A DNA stretch of 64,000 nt from Nelumbo lutea (lineage: Eukaryota > Streptophyta > Magnoliopsida > Proteales > Nelumbonaceae), in NCBI GenBank assembly GCA_022828595.1, contig JAKGHH010000003.1, positions 10,540,934 through 10,604,933 on the forward strand, given 5' to 3'. The position numbers and the translations under genes are program-made. The notes under the pieces are model-generated. The model worked only from the letters and a program-made list of their open reading frames with translations, searched no databases and was not told the origin of the DNA. This document shows positions 1-11,092 of this stretch, one piece after another. The number at the start of each line of letters is the position of its first letter. Position 1 is the first letter of the stretch.

Positions 1-449
1 GTAGCGAGCTCTTTTGTAGCGAGATCCAATAGCGGCTGCCTTGCAACAAGCCGTTCTGCAGCGAACTATCTTGTGGCGAGCTGTTCATGCTGGGTTTTCA
101 GCGAGCTCATTACGCCGAGTTGTGGCCAAGCTGTCATGATGAGCTATCATTTATGTCGAGTCACGTCCACGTGTCCCCTGGTTAGGAGGTCAGGTCAAAT
201 CACCCTCCATCAAATACTATTACTTAAATTTTAAAATATTAATTATTTATTAAATTTAATAATCCATAAAATTATAATTTATACTATTATTACATAATTT
301 TATTATTTCAACTATTTAAAATTTAGTTATGTTAAATATTTCAATCATATGTAAAATATTTAAATTTATTTATTTTAAAGTTATTACATAACATTAAGTA
401 TTTTGTTATATAATTATAGTTATTTTTAATATTTTTTTATTTAAAATAT
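1..449. other. non-genic left edge: AGCGAGCT-rich stretch then AT-rich spacer
   Basis: The first 200 bases are GC-richer and repeat short AGCGAGCT / GGCGAGCTGT / GCCGAGTTGT motifs, as if this were the inside or end of an older repeat cut by the window edge. From about 211 to 449 the sequence is almost pure A/T. I see no gene here. Confidence 0.5.
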
Positions 450-454
450 TTAAT

Positions 455-2005
455 TGATGAGACAAAAAAGAACCCTATTTTTATCCCCTAATATTCACTC
501 TTTTACATTAATTTGGCACTTAGATGGACTCATTACTCTTGTATTTCGATTCAAGGCAATAAAGAAGACAATTGGAAGAAAACAGGGCAAATCGGGTGAT
601 TTTGCACAGTTTCGGCGACAATCAGTTATCTGGGCATAACTCTCAATTCTGGATTCCGAATTGAACAATTCAAGAAGCATTAGAAATATGAAAGGAAGGC
701 CCACAACTTTTATGTTCTGGGGTTTGACAGATTCGGCCCGCATTGAGTACGAAAATGATCCCAAATTTGGAACAAGTTCGCAGCCAGGCTCATTTCACAA
801 CTGAAGCCCAACTCGCAGAAATACCTTGAAACAACCCAAGTTATCAAAGCAGCCCAACTCAAAATCAAGAGTCAAGAGTCCCAATTTCGAATGTAACCTC
901 TTGAAAGAGAGTCTTATCAGATCTAAAGTCTTGAATGTAATCCTATCAAGATAAGAAGATTGGATCACTAGATAAGATATATGATAAGATTATTTCAAAA
1001 ACAGATTAGGACTTTCTAATTTGAAGTTAATCTCCTAAAAGGATTTGGAAAGCAACCCTCTCCTTCTGCTATATAAAGAGGGGGCGGACCAGCTCTAGCA
1101 TCACTCACTCTAAGATCCAAGAGATCATCAAGAAACTCAAGAAATCAGTTTGGCCATGGAGAAGCAGAGCAAAGAGATTGCGCAGATCATGAGCAGCTAA
1201 GCTTCTTTTTTCTGGTTCAAGGGGGGAGGTTCGATTGTGTCATTGTGAGGTTCTGTAGTTAATTTATTTTCTTGCTTTTTAATTCAAGTATTCATTGATT
1301 CTTGTGCATATTTTTATTGGATGTTGATGTTAATTAGTTTGACAAATTAAATTAATGTTGATTTTCCTACTGCTATCCATGATTCCGATGATCCGTAATT
1401 TTTATGAATAGTTGTACAAGTAGCAATTAGGTTAATAACTTTTTGGATCATTTGTTCGTGACAGCCTTTCACCAATGTATTGATGTGGTTTAACCTAAAA
1501 GGAATTGATGGAACAAAATTCGATAATTGCTGCTATCTCAATTATTGTTATTTTGGTTTAACTGTTTTCACAAAGCTTAATGCTATCATTAATTATCATA
1601 GAGCGCTATCATACCCAGTTGATTAAAGATAAGTGTTGATCGAATGCTGGGTTTGGTCAACTGATTTAGGAAAACACAATGTTTATTATGGCTATCCTAA
1701 TAAATCTAAGGTTAAATGCTTGAATGGCAAGAATGCTGAAATTTACCTAGGATCGATGGCCAATCGATTCAACTTGAACCCTGAACCAGAATTCGGCAAG
1801 ACTGATTTTCTCTTGTTTGTTTAATTTGCTATTGCTTTCTTTTTTTTTTTAATTTTAGTTATTAAAATTTTCCCACTCAACTATAGTATCCATTATGCTA
1901 AGAGATTACTGTTAGCTCCCTGTGGGATTCGACCTAATACCACTTTTACTACAAATACCTTATTGTGGGTCTAGTACTAAATTTGAAGACTTCGACAACC
2001 CATCA
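455..2005 (+). mobile_element. solo LTR of a large LTR retrotransposon
   Basis: A 1551-bp block begins TGATG and ends CATCA (perfect short inverted ends) and is flanked on both sides by the 5-bp target duplication TTAAT (450-454 and 2006-2010). A TATA-like motif CTATATAAAG near 1070 suggests an LTR promoter reading to the right. Near 1918 a segment starting CTCCCTGTGGGATTCGACC resembles a sequence I associate with plant Ty3/gypsy LTR regions. No gag-pol lies next to it, so it is a solo LTR. Superfamily is inference; the boundaries are read directly. Confidence 0.78.
1069..1080 (+). promoter_or_regulatory. TATA box inside the solo LTR
   Basis: CTATATAAAGAGG followed by a GC-richer leader. It sits mid-LTR, where U3 ends and R begins in plant LTRs. 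Activity is unknown. Confidence 0.4.
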
Positions 2006-3350
2006 TTAATCATTAAAATATTTAAATAATTTATTATTTATATTTTTAATATATATATATATAACATCTGAGCAGCATCGTTCCAGACAACATAGAAATC
2101 CTTGTAAATTAACCATTCTAATACTTTTTGGCAGTAGAATCTGAAGCACAGGTGACCAGTAACCTCCTATCTTGCTAAGATCCCTCATACTCTAAACGTA
2201 GTATTTCAACTTTTATATTCCTTATCTCTTTTTGGTTGCAAGTTCTTGTATGTGATACCACAGTATCAGGTATACTAGCACTTAATCCCCATGCTTTGAA
2301 AAGTATAGATTCTGTAACCATCATCGAGACTCTTCTTGTGATTCTGACATGTTTCAATTCCAAAAATCTTTCAGATTCTACTTCTCTATGAAAAGGTATT
2401 GCTTCATACATTATTGAGGACTGAGGACGGACTCAATTCATCACTAGAACCTTTCCTGAAGAAAATAAAACAATACCATCACTTGCAACTTCGACCCAGT
2501 GATACGACTATGAGAAGTCCAACATTGTTGTCGTACACATCCAATCATTTAATATTGCTTGTGCAGAAAAACTTGTGAAGTTTGAAAAATAAAAATAAAA
2601 AAGTACGGACAGATTTAATGCAGATTTCTGAATCTCATTACAAATCTATAAACATTCAAAATATCAAATACCCACATTCTATGAATCAACGCCCACCGGT
2701 GAATTAACATCAAGTCCGAACTGATAAAAAAAAATGCAATGAAGTTCCATAGTTTCTTAACTGGCCATGTTGATAAAGTAAAGGCCAAATGGCATTATTT
2801 TCCCAATTCATCCCATGGCTGATCATGGCAAGGGAAAAAGAACCTCCCGTGGAATTCGTTAGACAAGAAACAACATCGATAGACGACTTGAAAGTTGAAA
2901 TTTCTCAAGCTATTTAGACTTAGTAGTTACTGAGATCCAACATTGTTCTGTAATTTATTTCAATGACTTCCAAAAACCTTAAAATGAAAATAAGAAGGTA
3001 ATAATTATTCAGAAAAAAAAGTAGGACAACATAAGCCACATTTTTCCGAATCACCTAATTAAGAACCAACCTGATCAGACGCGCCATGAATTACATGATA
3101 ATTCGTACCCATCTTTGTCCCAGACAAAGCCCGACCCCGACCCCGACTCGTGGCACTTCCAATACACCCAACGTAAATACATCCTGCCTAAACACACAAA
3201 AACCATCAAAGAAAAAATCCAAAAATGAGAATTCAAACAGAATAGGATTAACTAGACAAGTAAAACCAAACTCACAGTCTCACACAGCACACAAAAAACA
3301 CTTCAAATATTCCCAAAACACAATAAGAGAATGTTGTGTGCCTTAAAAGA
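2006..3350. other. non-genic spacer with a dispersed repeat
   Basis: Nothing here is a recognisable gene. About 2610-2725 recurs, diverged, at about 50920-51035 in the same orientation: both contain AATGCAGATTTCTGA, then CATTCTATG, then AATTAAC. A minus-strand reading frame at 2175-2411 (78 residues, ATG start, Glu/Arg-rich) is not a family I recognise and has no supporting signals. Confidence 0.4.
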
Positions 3351-3492
3351 GAACTCACCCCCTAAAAACTAGTTATTAGAGGGAATTCAAGCACATATAT
3401 ATCCCACAACAACATCCCATACTACCGACATGGGATACCTCACAATAGCATCTCATACGGACAACATGAGACAAATGGATTGTAACATTATA
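3350..3492 (-). mobile_element. LTR-like fragment (minus orientation)
   Basis: Read on the minus strand, this starts near TGTTACAATCC and contains repeated CCCATGTCGG / ATGGGATGTTGTTGTGGGATATAT motifs typical of short plant LTRs (the 'cccacatcgg' class). No second LTR or TSD was found. It abuts the internal fragment of the neighbouring element. Confidence 0.25.
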
Positions 3493-3856
3493 CCACGCTC
3501 CGCAATCCTAGTGGCCGCGAAGGCTGGCTTTGCACTAGTCCATCTACTCCCGGCTGAACACTGCAATACTGACGTAACCAGTTATATATAAAGTCCATGG
3601 TGCCGCAATTGGCTTCCCAAAGCTCTCAATTCGCTTCAAAACTCCATCATCTTTAGGATGAGTGTGGAAAGGTGACCAGCGATTGTGCTCTCCCGGAGAT
3701 TCGGCTAGTAGCAAGATGTAGTTGAGCTTGCTTATAATCTCTATCATTTTTGTTAGAATCCTTTTCTAAATCCTTTGATTATGCTTGAAACGGTTGAGAC
3801 GAGCTTCAAAATTTGCCGTCCGCGCATCCCTGGATGAACCAGGCTCTGATACTAAA
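3493..3856 (-). mobile_element. PBS and truncated start of internal region next to LTR A
   Basis: Immediately left of LTR A (minus-strand reading) lies TAGTATCAGAGCC, one base different from the initiator-Met tRNA primer-binding site TGGTATCAGAGCC. Beyond it, a short frame (3544-3747) matches the one at 5944-6270, including the residues HTHPKDDG. The shared part stops near 3540. LTR A is therefore followed by a second, truncated internal region, suggesting a tandem LTR-internal-LTR-internal arrangement. Confidence 0.55.
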
Positions 3857-4223
3857 TGATACGAACCCTTTCCCATTGGTGGAAGGAAGGTCATATCTGC
3901 CCTCGAGCTATAGTGTTGAAGCACCACCACTCAAAGAGGGATTACAACAACCATAAGGAAGCCTAAGAAGATGAAGGATTTAGGTTATAATTGATCAATG
4001 CCTTTATTGATATATCATAGGGTATTTATAGGCTCATAGCCACTTACAACTCATTATGATTAACAACGATTACAAGTGGTCCTAATAGCATGATTGCCTT
4101 GCTAACAAACTACACAGCTGGCCGTAGCTTCCCATAATGATTCAATTCCCTTGATCATAAGAGACACACATGCAACAATGAAGGAAACTAGCAAACTGAG
4201 TCCTCCTATAAATACTCGTAACA
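3857..4223 (-). mobile_element. LTR A of minus-strand LTR retrotransposon (367 bp)
   Basis: It begins TGATACGAAC and ends CTCGTAACA on the plus strand (imperfect inverted ends TG..CA). It is clearly homologous to LTR B at 7014-9164: shared blocks include GAACCCTTTCCCATTGG, GCCCTCGAGCTATAGT and CTTACAACTCATTATGATT. On the minus strand a purine-rich tract AAGGAGGGGGAA (4224-4235) lies just before its first base, as a polypurine tract should. It therefore serves as the 3' LTR of the element to its right. Confidence 0.7.
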
Positions 4224-7013
4224 TTCCCCCTCCTTAAAAATTACCTCATCCTTGAAGCCCATTGGAGGAACTTGTGAGCTAACTAGTTCCACCCTTCCTA
4301 AGACAAGATATCTTTACTTTGTAATATCTTGGGCTTTAACATTTCCTTCCCCAAGGGTAGCCTTATCCTCAAGATCTATATTAGAAAATCCTATCACCAA
4401 CTCTTTCGCATATTTCCAGCTGGCATCTTTAACCACCCTTTCACACTTATGTAAGACTATCGAAAAATGGATGTGCAGTTTTGTAATCACACCATTGCTC
4501 CAATTCTTTCAAAGTATAGTTAACACTTCTCCATTTTTTAATTAGATTAGAAACTCCATCACTTTTAGTTCTTTTTGGAACATTGTAAGCAAGACACATT
4601 CCTTCATTTACTTCTGCATCTTTTGTACTGTAACCCTTTACGAAATAGGGCCCACCAAGAGTAAAAGCATTGTAACTTGGAAAATCTCCTACATAATTAC
4701 CGTAATTGTCATGAAAGACTAGTATAGGAGGAGTTTGTTTTCTAGTATCTTTCCCTTCCTTCTAAAAATGGATGAAGTGAGTCACTACCAGTTGATGGTG
4801 GTCAAAGAAGGGGAATATGCTACTATTGCCAAAGCCTTGATTCAGCTGAAACATAATCTAGTGCCCAACAATTGTTCTCTTGGTGAACTTGGTTTTATCT
4901 CAGTTAATATTTTCCTATACCCTTGCCATTTGATCAATGTTGGTATCACTAAGGGTTGTTGGATGTCCATTTACAATGATTCCCTCACTTGACAATTGCC
5001 ACCACCTTCTTGCAGAAATGAGTCTCATGATACTGGTGACAACTCTAGCTACTCCAGTGAACCACTACTTCTCACTGAATCCGAAAGGCATGGATTTCCC
5101 ATTTTGGTTTGTCATTAAGAACCACAATCACCGTTTCTTGCCATACAACAACAACAATACAACCTTCAATTGTGGAATCTGGACCCATACTTCTCATCGT
5201 CACTAAAACTAACAGTCGGTTGATAAAGTTGGCTTAGCGATTGAGTAACTTATAATAAGATAGATCCGGCTTTATCATCCCATTGCCATTGCCTCTGATC
5301 AACAAGGTCTGTTTGGCTTCTTATGTACAAGTTTAACTAATAGCCATTGTTGTGCACTGAATTCACCCATGTCCATCAATCCCTTCCTATCCAATGTGTT
5401 GGAGAATTTGATGGTGAGTTCTTGAATGAAGATTTCCTTGCTATTGTAGAAGGCATGGATAATCAAGTTAAATCATTGGGGTGGCTCCTCAATGTCCTCA
5501 TCAAGTGAGTCTTCGTCAACCTCCACCAATGAGGCATTGAAAGCTTTACACTCCAAACGAAAAGAGAGGTGTTGTGTTTTGGATTTAGAGTTGTTGAAAT
5601 TATAAAATAGAGCAATACTAGTATAAGACTGGAATGGTTCAAGATGGGATCAAGGCAGTTATTAGGGTTTGATGGAAAGAAGAAGAAGGGTTGGAGAATA
5701 GATTTAGGATTTAATCCATCAAGATAAGTGAAGACAGTTTTTTGGGTTTCGCCGGCTGACTTGGCATTTCATCCTAGAAACATAGGTGGATTGTGAGTGG
5801 CAAGGAGAGAAGGTAGGTCGGGCTATGGCTGCTGCTAAGGAAAATGATGACTAACAGTTAAGCAATGGAGGCGGCCATTGGTGGGGTGAAATAGGACTTG
5901 GTTTAAGGGGAACAGTGAGAGGGGAAAGGACAGAGACCAAGGGTCAAACTATAGAAATAGCCATGGACGGGGTGATTGGAGTAGGATTGGAATGCTGGTA
6001 GGTTTTGGTTGGGGGTTGGGTGCTCTTCGCAACACCCTCCTGATTTTGAACCACCTCCCTTGTACCATCACCTAATCTCATTGAGCCCTCAACTTCTTTT
6101 GATGAACATGATGTTGCAATTTGCTTCCTAGAGCTCTCAATCCACTTCAAACCTCCATCATCTTTAGGATGAGTGTGGAGGGGATAAGTCCAGTTATTAT
6201 GCTCTCTCGGAGATCCAACTGACATCAAGATGTAGTCGATCTTGCTTATAATCTCTGTCATTTTGGCCATAATCCTTTTAACTCTGTTTAGTTTGTGGGA
6301 AGATTTGGGTGGGATGGGAAAAGATGGGATGAGATGGGATGGGATGGAAAAGTGTAAAAAATTACCTTTCCATTGTTTAGTTTTATATATGGGAAAACAC
6401 TGTTACAAGGGAGAAGAGAGAAGAGGAAGATGGAGGGAGAGATAAAGAAATCCATGACTGGAGCTCCAGTCTGTGTTTGCGAACCCAGATCTAAGTTCTA
6501 CCATGGCAGAAAACCCAAGAAGATGGCAGTTACTAGGAACTCAAGTCTAAGCTCCAAGTTTTGTCTCAAATATGTGTCTGCAAACCGAGGAAGATGGTGG
6601 TTACCAGTAGCGGCGATGGTTACTAGCAATGACGATGGTTACCAGCAGGGGCGGTGGTGCAGCAGCAACGGTGTTACTAGCAATGGCGATGGTGCAACAA
6701 CGGTTGGGCAAAGGATGAGGATGAAGAAACTCGAGTTTTCTCGAGATTTTCCATCGGGGTCGCACGACTTTGGTGCGACCGTGATTCCACAATTTTGGGA
6801 TCTTGCATCCCACTTTTTTCTCATCCAACCCCCTATTTCCCTTGAAACAAATGAGAAAAAAGGAATATTCTTGGAATATCCCCTTTTTCTCATCCCCATC
6901 CCACATACCAAACAGAGCCTTCCTAAATCCTTTAATTATGCTTGAGATGGCTGAGACGAACTTCAAAACTTGCCATCTATGCATCCCTGGATGAACTAGG
7001 CTTTGATACCAAA
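4224..7013 (-). mobile_element. degenerate internal region of the minus-strand LTR element
   Basis: This lies between LTR A and LTR B. Next to LTR B there is a tRNA-Met type PBS (TTGGTATCAAAGCC, minus strand, about 6998-7011). A short frame at 5944-6270 probably marks gag-side leader sequence. The rest is riddled with stops and I could not identify protease, RT or integrase motifs, so the element is non-autonomous or too decayed to read. A TIR element at 6282-6917 is inserted in it; removing that insert restores collinearity with 3744-3800. Confidence 0.5.
6282..6917. mobile_element. hAT-like non-autonomous TIR element inside the LTR retrotransposon
   Basis: The left end CTCTGTTTAGTTTGTGGGA pairs with the right end TCCCACATACCAAACAGAG (19 bp, three mismatches). 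The homologous uninterrupted sequence at 3757-3785 reads AATCCTTTTCTAAATCC, so this is an insertion. Flanking octamers CCTTTTAA and CCTTCCTA are a plausible decayed 8-bp TSD, pointing to hAT. The interior holds GGGATGAGATGGGATGG-type runs and a GCGATGGTTACTAGCA minisatellite (about 6590-6690), which gives spurious open frames. Confidence 0.55.
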
Positions 7014-7165
7014 TGATACAAACCCTTTCCCATTGGAGGAGGAATGTTGTGTATGCCCTCGAGCTATAGTATTGAAGCACCACTCAAAGTGGGATTACAA
7101 CAACCACAATGAAGCCTAAGAAGATGAAGGGTTTAGGTTATAAACGACCAATGCCTTTATTGATA

Positions 7166-8985
7166 CTAGTAAGTGTGCACGTGCTTTGCATATAGTAATT
7201 TTAGATGATGATATTGATAGGAATAATGTATCCAAAATTTTCTATAAAATTCATGTATTTTTTATAATTTTTGTTTGGGAAAATTCCCAATTAGTACCTT
7301 GTACTTTGGCTCGGGTGACAATTTGGTCCTCGGACTTTAAAATGCGACAATTCAGTACCTAAACTTTTAATATGTGACAATCAAGTACCCGAACATTCAA
7401 AATGTGGAAATCCAGTACCTGTTGTTAACTAGTCCGTTAATCAACCGTTAAGTGACATTTGAAAAGTCAAAAATGCCTTTTGAATGCCATCTAATTCTCT
7501 TTATCAACCATCCAAACATTGACAATAAAAAGAATAGTTTCAAATTCTAGATTCTTCTAAACACTCACCAACTTTTTTTTGAATAGAAGAGGCTAGGATT
7601 TGGGATTGTCTAGTTTTTTGTCAACGCTTGGATGGTTGTTAAATAGAATTAGATGGCATTCAAAGGGCATTTTTGACTTTTCAAATGTCACTTAACAACT
7701 GAATAATGAACTAGATAATGGTAGGTACTGGATTGTCACAGTTTGAAAGTTTGAGTACTGGATTGTCGCATTTTAAAGTTTGGGGGACCAAATTGTCACT
7801 TGAGACAAAGTACGGGGTATTGATTTGGAATTTTCCTTTTTTATTTTTCACTATTAAATGGATGCAAATTGCAAAATCTGAATATGATTACGTAAGCACC
7901 TAATATTGAGCTGCAAAGTTTCGAGTATCATTGATAGCCCTACCTACTTGGTTGGACTCTTATTTTTGTAATGTTTTATCTTCTTAGTGTGTATTTTTTT
8001 GTTCATTTATAAAAAAAAAATGTAAGCTTTAAAGAGAGAATTAAATGGGGGTGAAATTTGTAGTTCAAACTACATTTTAAATCTCATAAATAAATAGTGA
8101 TTAAATTAAAAAAGGGCATTTTAGTCAAAAAGAAAGTTCCACAATCTTATTCATATTTTTAATAGTGGTGTAAATATGGAGTTATAGATGTGTTCAATTT
8201 TTTCTATATTTTTTATTTCTATGTGTGTAAAAATAATATTGTTATGTACACTTATTTTTTATTTAATATGATAAATATACAATATAATACATGTGCCCAA
8301 ATGTTTTTGTAAAATTTATGTATTTTTTATTTTTGTGTTTTTTCATATTTTCATATTTTTTATTATTTAATTAAGACATTAAAGGTTGACAAATTTGACC
8401 CAACAGTAGAATTATTGATCTACGCTAAACAAGAAAATAATTTCACTTTTTGTTAGTTTTAGATTATGTATTTCATTTTCATCATCAATAAAATAATTCT
8501 TTTTTATTAAACTCATTTTTTTTAATTTTATTAATAAAAAATATCACAAATGTGTCTATTTTTTCTATATTTTTTGTAATTTTCTATATTTATTTATTTT
8601 TAAAAATTTTATTATATAAATGTGATTTCATGGATTGGCCAATTTGATTCATATAGTTGAATTGCTTAATCATCACTTGGATAAAGAATAATTTTGTTTT
8701 TGAGTAAGTTTTAAAATATATGGGTTTATATTGTTAAAAGTATTGGACATAGATCTAACTAATAACAATTATTAATGAAAAATAACTTAAATATGGATTT
8801 AATAAGAGAGAATGAGAGTTAATACCTTAAATACAAGAATTAATGAGAGGGGATTAAATGAGGTGAAAATCATTAATTGAAATTACATTTTCAACTTTTA
8901 TAATTAAAAATAGACTAAATAACAAATGTGGGCATTTTAAAAAATTTTCACACCTTAATACTTTTTATAATAGTATAGATATAGA
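7166..8985 (-). mobile_element. non-autonomous Helitron (about 1.8 kb)
   Basis: On the minus strand it begins TCTATATCTATACTATTATA, a classic plant Helitron 5' end, and finishes GCACGTGCACACTTACTAG with terminal CTAG and a GCACGTGC palindrome just inside. The insertion point is between A and T (A|TC ... CTAG|T) with no target duplication. Comparison with LTR A confirms that this block is foreign. The interior is AT-rich with no RepHel gene, so it depends on another copy. Confidence 0.75.
7278..7836. mobile_element. foldback MITE with long TIRs, nested in the Helitron
   Basis: The ends are GGAAAATTCC and GGAATTTTCC. The arms of roughly 230 bp are inverted copies of each other: the left has TTTAAAATGCGACAAT, GTGACATTTGAAAAGTCAAA and ATGCCATCTAATTC, and all three return reversed on the right. 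Long TIRs with a short loop (about 7500-7625) suggest a Mutator-type MITE. The flanks are T-rich, so the TSD cannot be judged. Confidence 0.6.
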
Positions 8986-9164
8986 TGGTATAACCTGCTT
9001 ACAACTCATTATGATTGATTACAGGTGATGCTAAGAGCATGATTGCCTTGCTAATGGCTCGATTCCCACAATACATTCGTAGTTTCTCACAATGACCTGG
9101 AAACATGTATGCATAGCAACGAAGGTAGTTAGCAAACCAAGTCCTCTTGTGATTACTTGTAACA

Positions 9165-10139
9165 GAGAAGGATGCCTCACGGCAAGGTTAGTGATGTATA
9201 CAAAGGAGGGGTATTCTCTTGGAAGAGTCGAATAGTGGCGAGCTCATCGGACTGCAGTTTCCGAGGATGGCTGACAACGAAGGCAGCTGCGGAGTCGAGT
9301 TAGCAGTGAAGGAACACATTAAGAATCAATGTATGCCAGACGAGAAGGGATTAGTGGTAAGGAAGAGTTTTTTGAATAATGAGATCTTGGCCTTGCAGCA
9401 GGGAAACTGAGTCTGCAATTGCTGTTGGGGAAGAGACATAGAACAGGAGAAACGCAATTAGGATTTTTGCAAAGGAAGAGAGAGTTAGAGAGCAGGGAAA
9501 TTGAGTCTACGATTGCTATTGTGGAAGAGATAGAGAACAAGAGAAACGGAATTAGGATTTGCAAAGGAAGAGAGAGTGGAATCAAGTTTTCTAGTCGGAG
9601 ATGAAGAGGAAGTTGGAATGGCGGTAGTTGGAAAAGAATAGAAATGAAATGAGGGAGCAAGCAGCCATTCCTGCAGAGACAGTTGTGATTTGTGTAGGGA
9701 TACATCCACTTGAGATTTCCTACTCACTTTTCCTATCCACTCTCTACTCGTGAATAGAAATGAAATGAGGGAGCAAGCAGCCATTCCTGCTAACACAGTT
9801 ATGATTTGTGTAGGGATACATCCACTTGAGATTTCCTACTCACTTTTCCTATCTACTCTCTACTCGTGAATTGGAGGATATCCAAACCCAATACAATAAT
9901 ACAAATATTATATCCAATTTGATCAAAAGATTTCACAAAACATGATTTGAATACAAATTCGTTAAGGATGTCAAGTATTCAAATATAATTCTATCTAATT
10001 TAATTTTTTAAAATTTTAACAAATTATTAAATAGAAAAAATATAACAGTTTATATAAAGAAAAACAAAAAATACAAATATTTTCATTATATATACACATA
10101 TATTTTATAAAAAATTACAAAAATGCAATATTAATGTAT
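9165..10139. repeat. non-genic region with two local tandem duplications
   Basis: About 9400-9490 and 9497-9590 are diverged direct repeats (GCAGGGAAAYTGAGTCT ... GAAACGSAATTAGGATTT). About 9634-9750 and 9752-9870 are a near-identical tandem duplication of roughly 118 bp starting GAATAGAAATGAAATGAGGG. After 9880 the sequence is AT-rich. Short open frames on both strands are by-products of the repeats. Confidence 0.6.
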
Positions 10140-11092
10140 TTATAGATAGGGTAAATTACAAAGACCCCCCTATACTATAAGGTATGTGATAAAGACCCCC
10201 TGCACTTTGTTTTGCGACAAAACCCCCTTATACTATGACCGTTACAATATTTTTTAATCCCCATACTACCCTTATAGACAATTGGGAGAAAAACAGTCAT
10301 CTTCTCCGACCTCATGACACACGAACAGCAGTGGCGGTAATCCACATTTCTCTCCCTCTCTCCCCCTCTTTATTCTAAATCCAAATGCAACAGATTCTAG
10401 AATCTTGTTCTCTCCCGTTCCCCAAGTTTTAATAGTTATTCCTTCAAATCCCGCCCCGGAGGCTTCTTACTGTGCGAATCAAGATCCTTCATTTTTTTTT
10501 GTCAGGCTCAATTCTCCAGCAATTTTGATCCGTTCATATCTCGCTATCAATTATCTCGATCGATTCATCTCCAGACAAGAATGCTGGTAAGTAAAAGCTA
10601 AGTTCGCCAAGTTTCCACTGTATCTTATCTTTCTCCTTCTTCTGTTATTTATGTTGTGGTCACTCCTAGAGCATTTTCTCTCGTCATCGGTTCGATCCTC
10701 TGAAGATCTAAGCAATCTTGATGTTGCTGCAAGGAAAACCGTGGATCCTGAGGCTTGTCGCAATGTCTTGCCTTTCCTTTGCATTGAAAATGAAGAATAC
10801 AGAGTTCTCCCTGACTGATTTCCTGGTAAAAGAATATACATTTTTTTCTTATTTCCTTATTTCTTTCTGTCTTTGTCCTATTCGTCGCTCTATTCCATTC
10901 GTTAGTCGAATCAAACTCTATGCATTTACTAAATGCTACCGGTATTAAAAGAAGTCACCAATTTGTTGAAACAGAGGGAAGAATGAATCATCTTCAACAC
11001 ACAAACAATACAGCGAATGGAGCTCCTGATACTCGGAGCTCTCAAGTGGAGAATGCGCTGGATAACGCCCTTCTCCTTTATTTGTTACTTCC

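Larger units (their letters stand above)
7014..9164 (-). mobile_element. LTR B, split by a Helitron
   Basis: Pieces 7014-7165 and 8986-9164 together match LTR A. The first starts TGATACAAACCC and runs to GCCTTTATTGATA. The second resumes at about CTTACAACTCATTATGATT and ends CTTGTAACA. The interruption is exactly the Helitron 7166-8985. Minus-strand transcription makes this the 5' LTR. Confidence 0.65.

Noticed and set aside
2175..2411. 78-residue minus frame starting MYEAIPFHREVESERF as a gene
   Set aside because: It has an ATG and protein-like composition but no recognised family, no splice-linked neighbour and no promoter; noted only within the spacer.
4735..5206. plus-strand frames starting MFSSIFPF and MLVSLRVV
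   Set aside because: They lie inside the interior of a minus-strand LTR element, overlap each other, and carry no recognised domain.
6373..6945. 190-residue plus frame with an overlapping minus frame
   Set aside because: It lies inside a TIR element with a GGCGATGGTTACTAGCA minisatellite; both strands are open because of the repeat.
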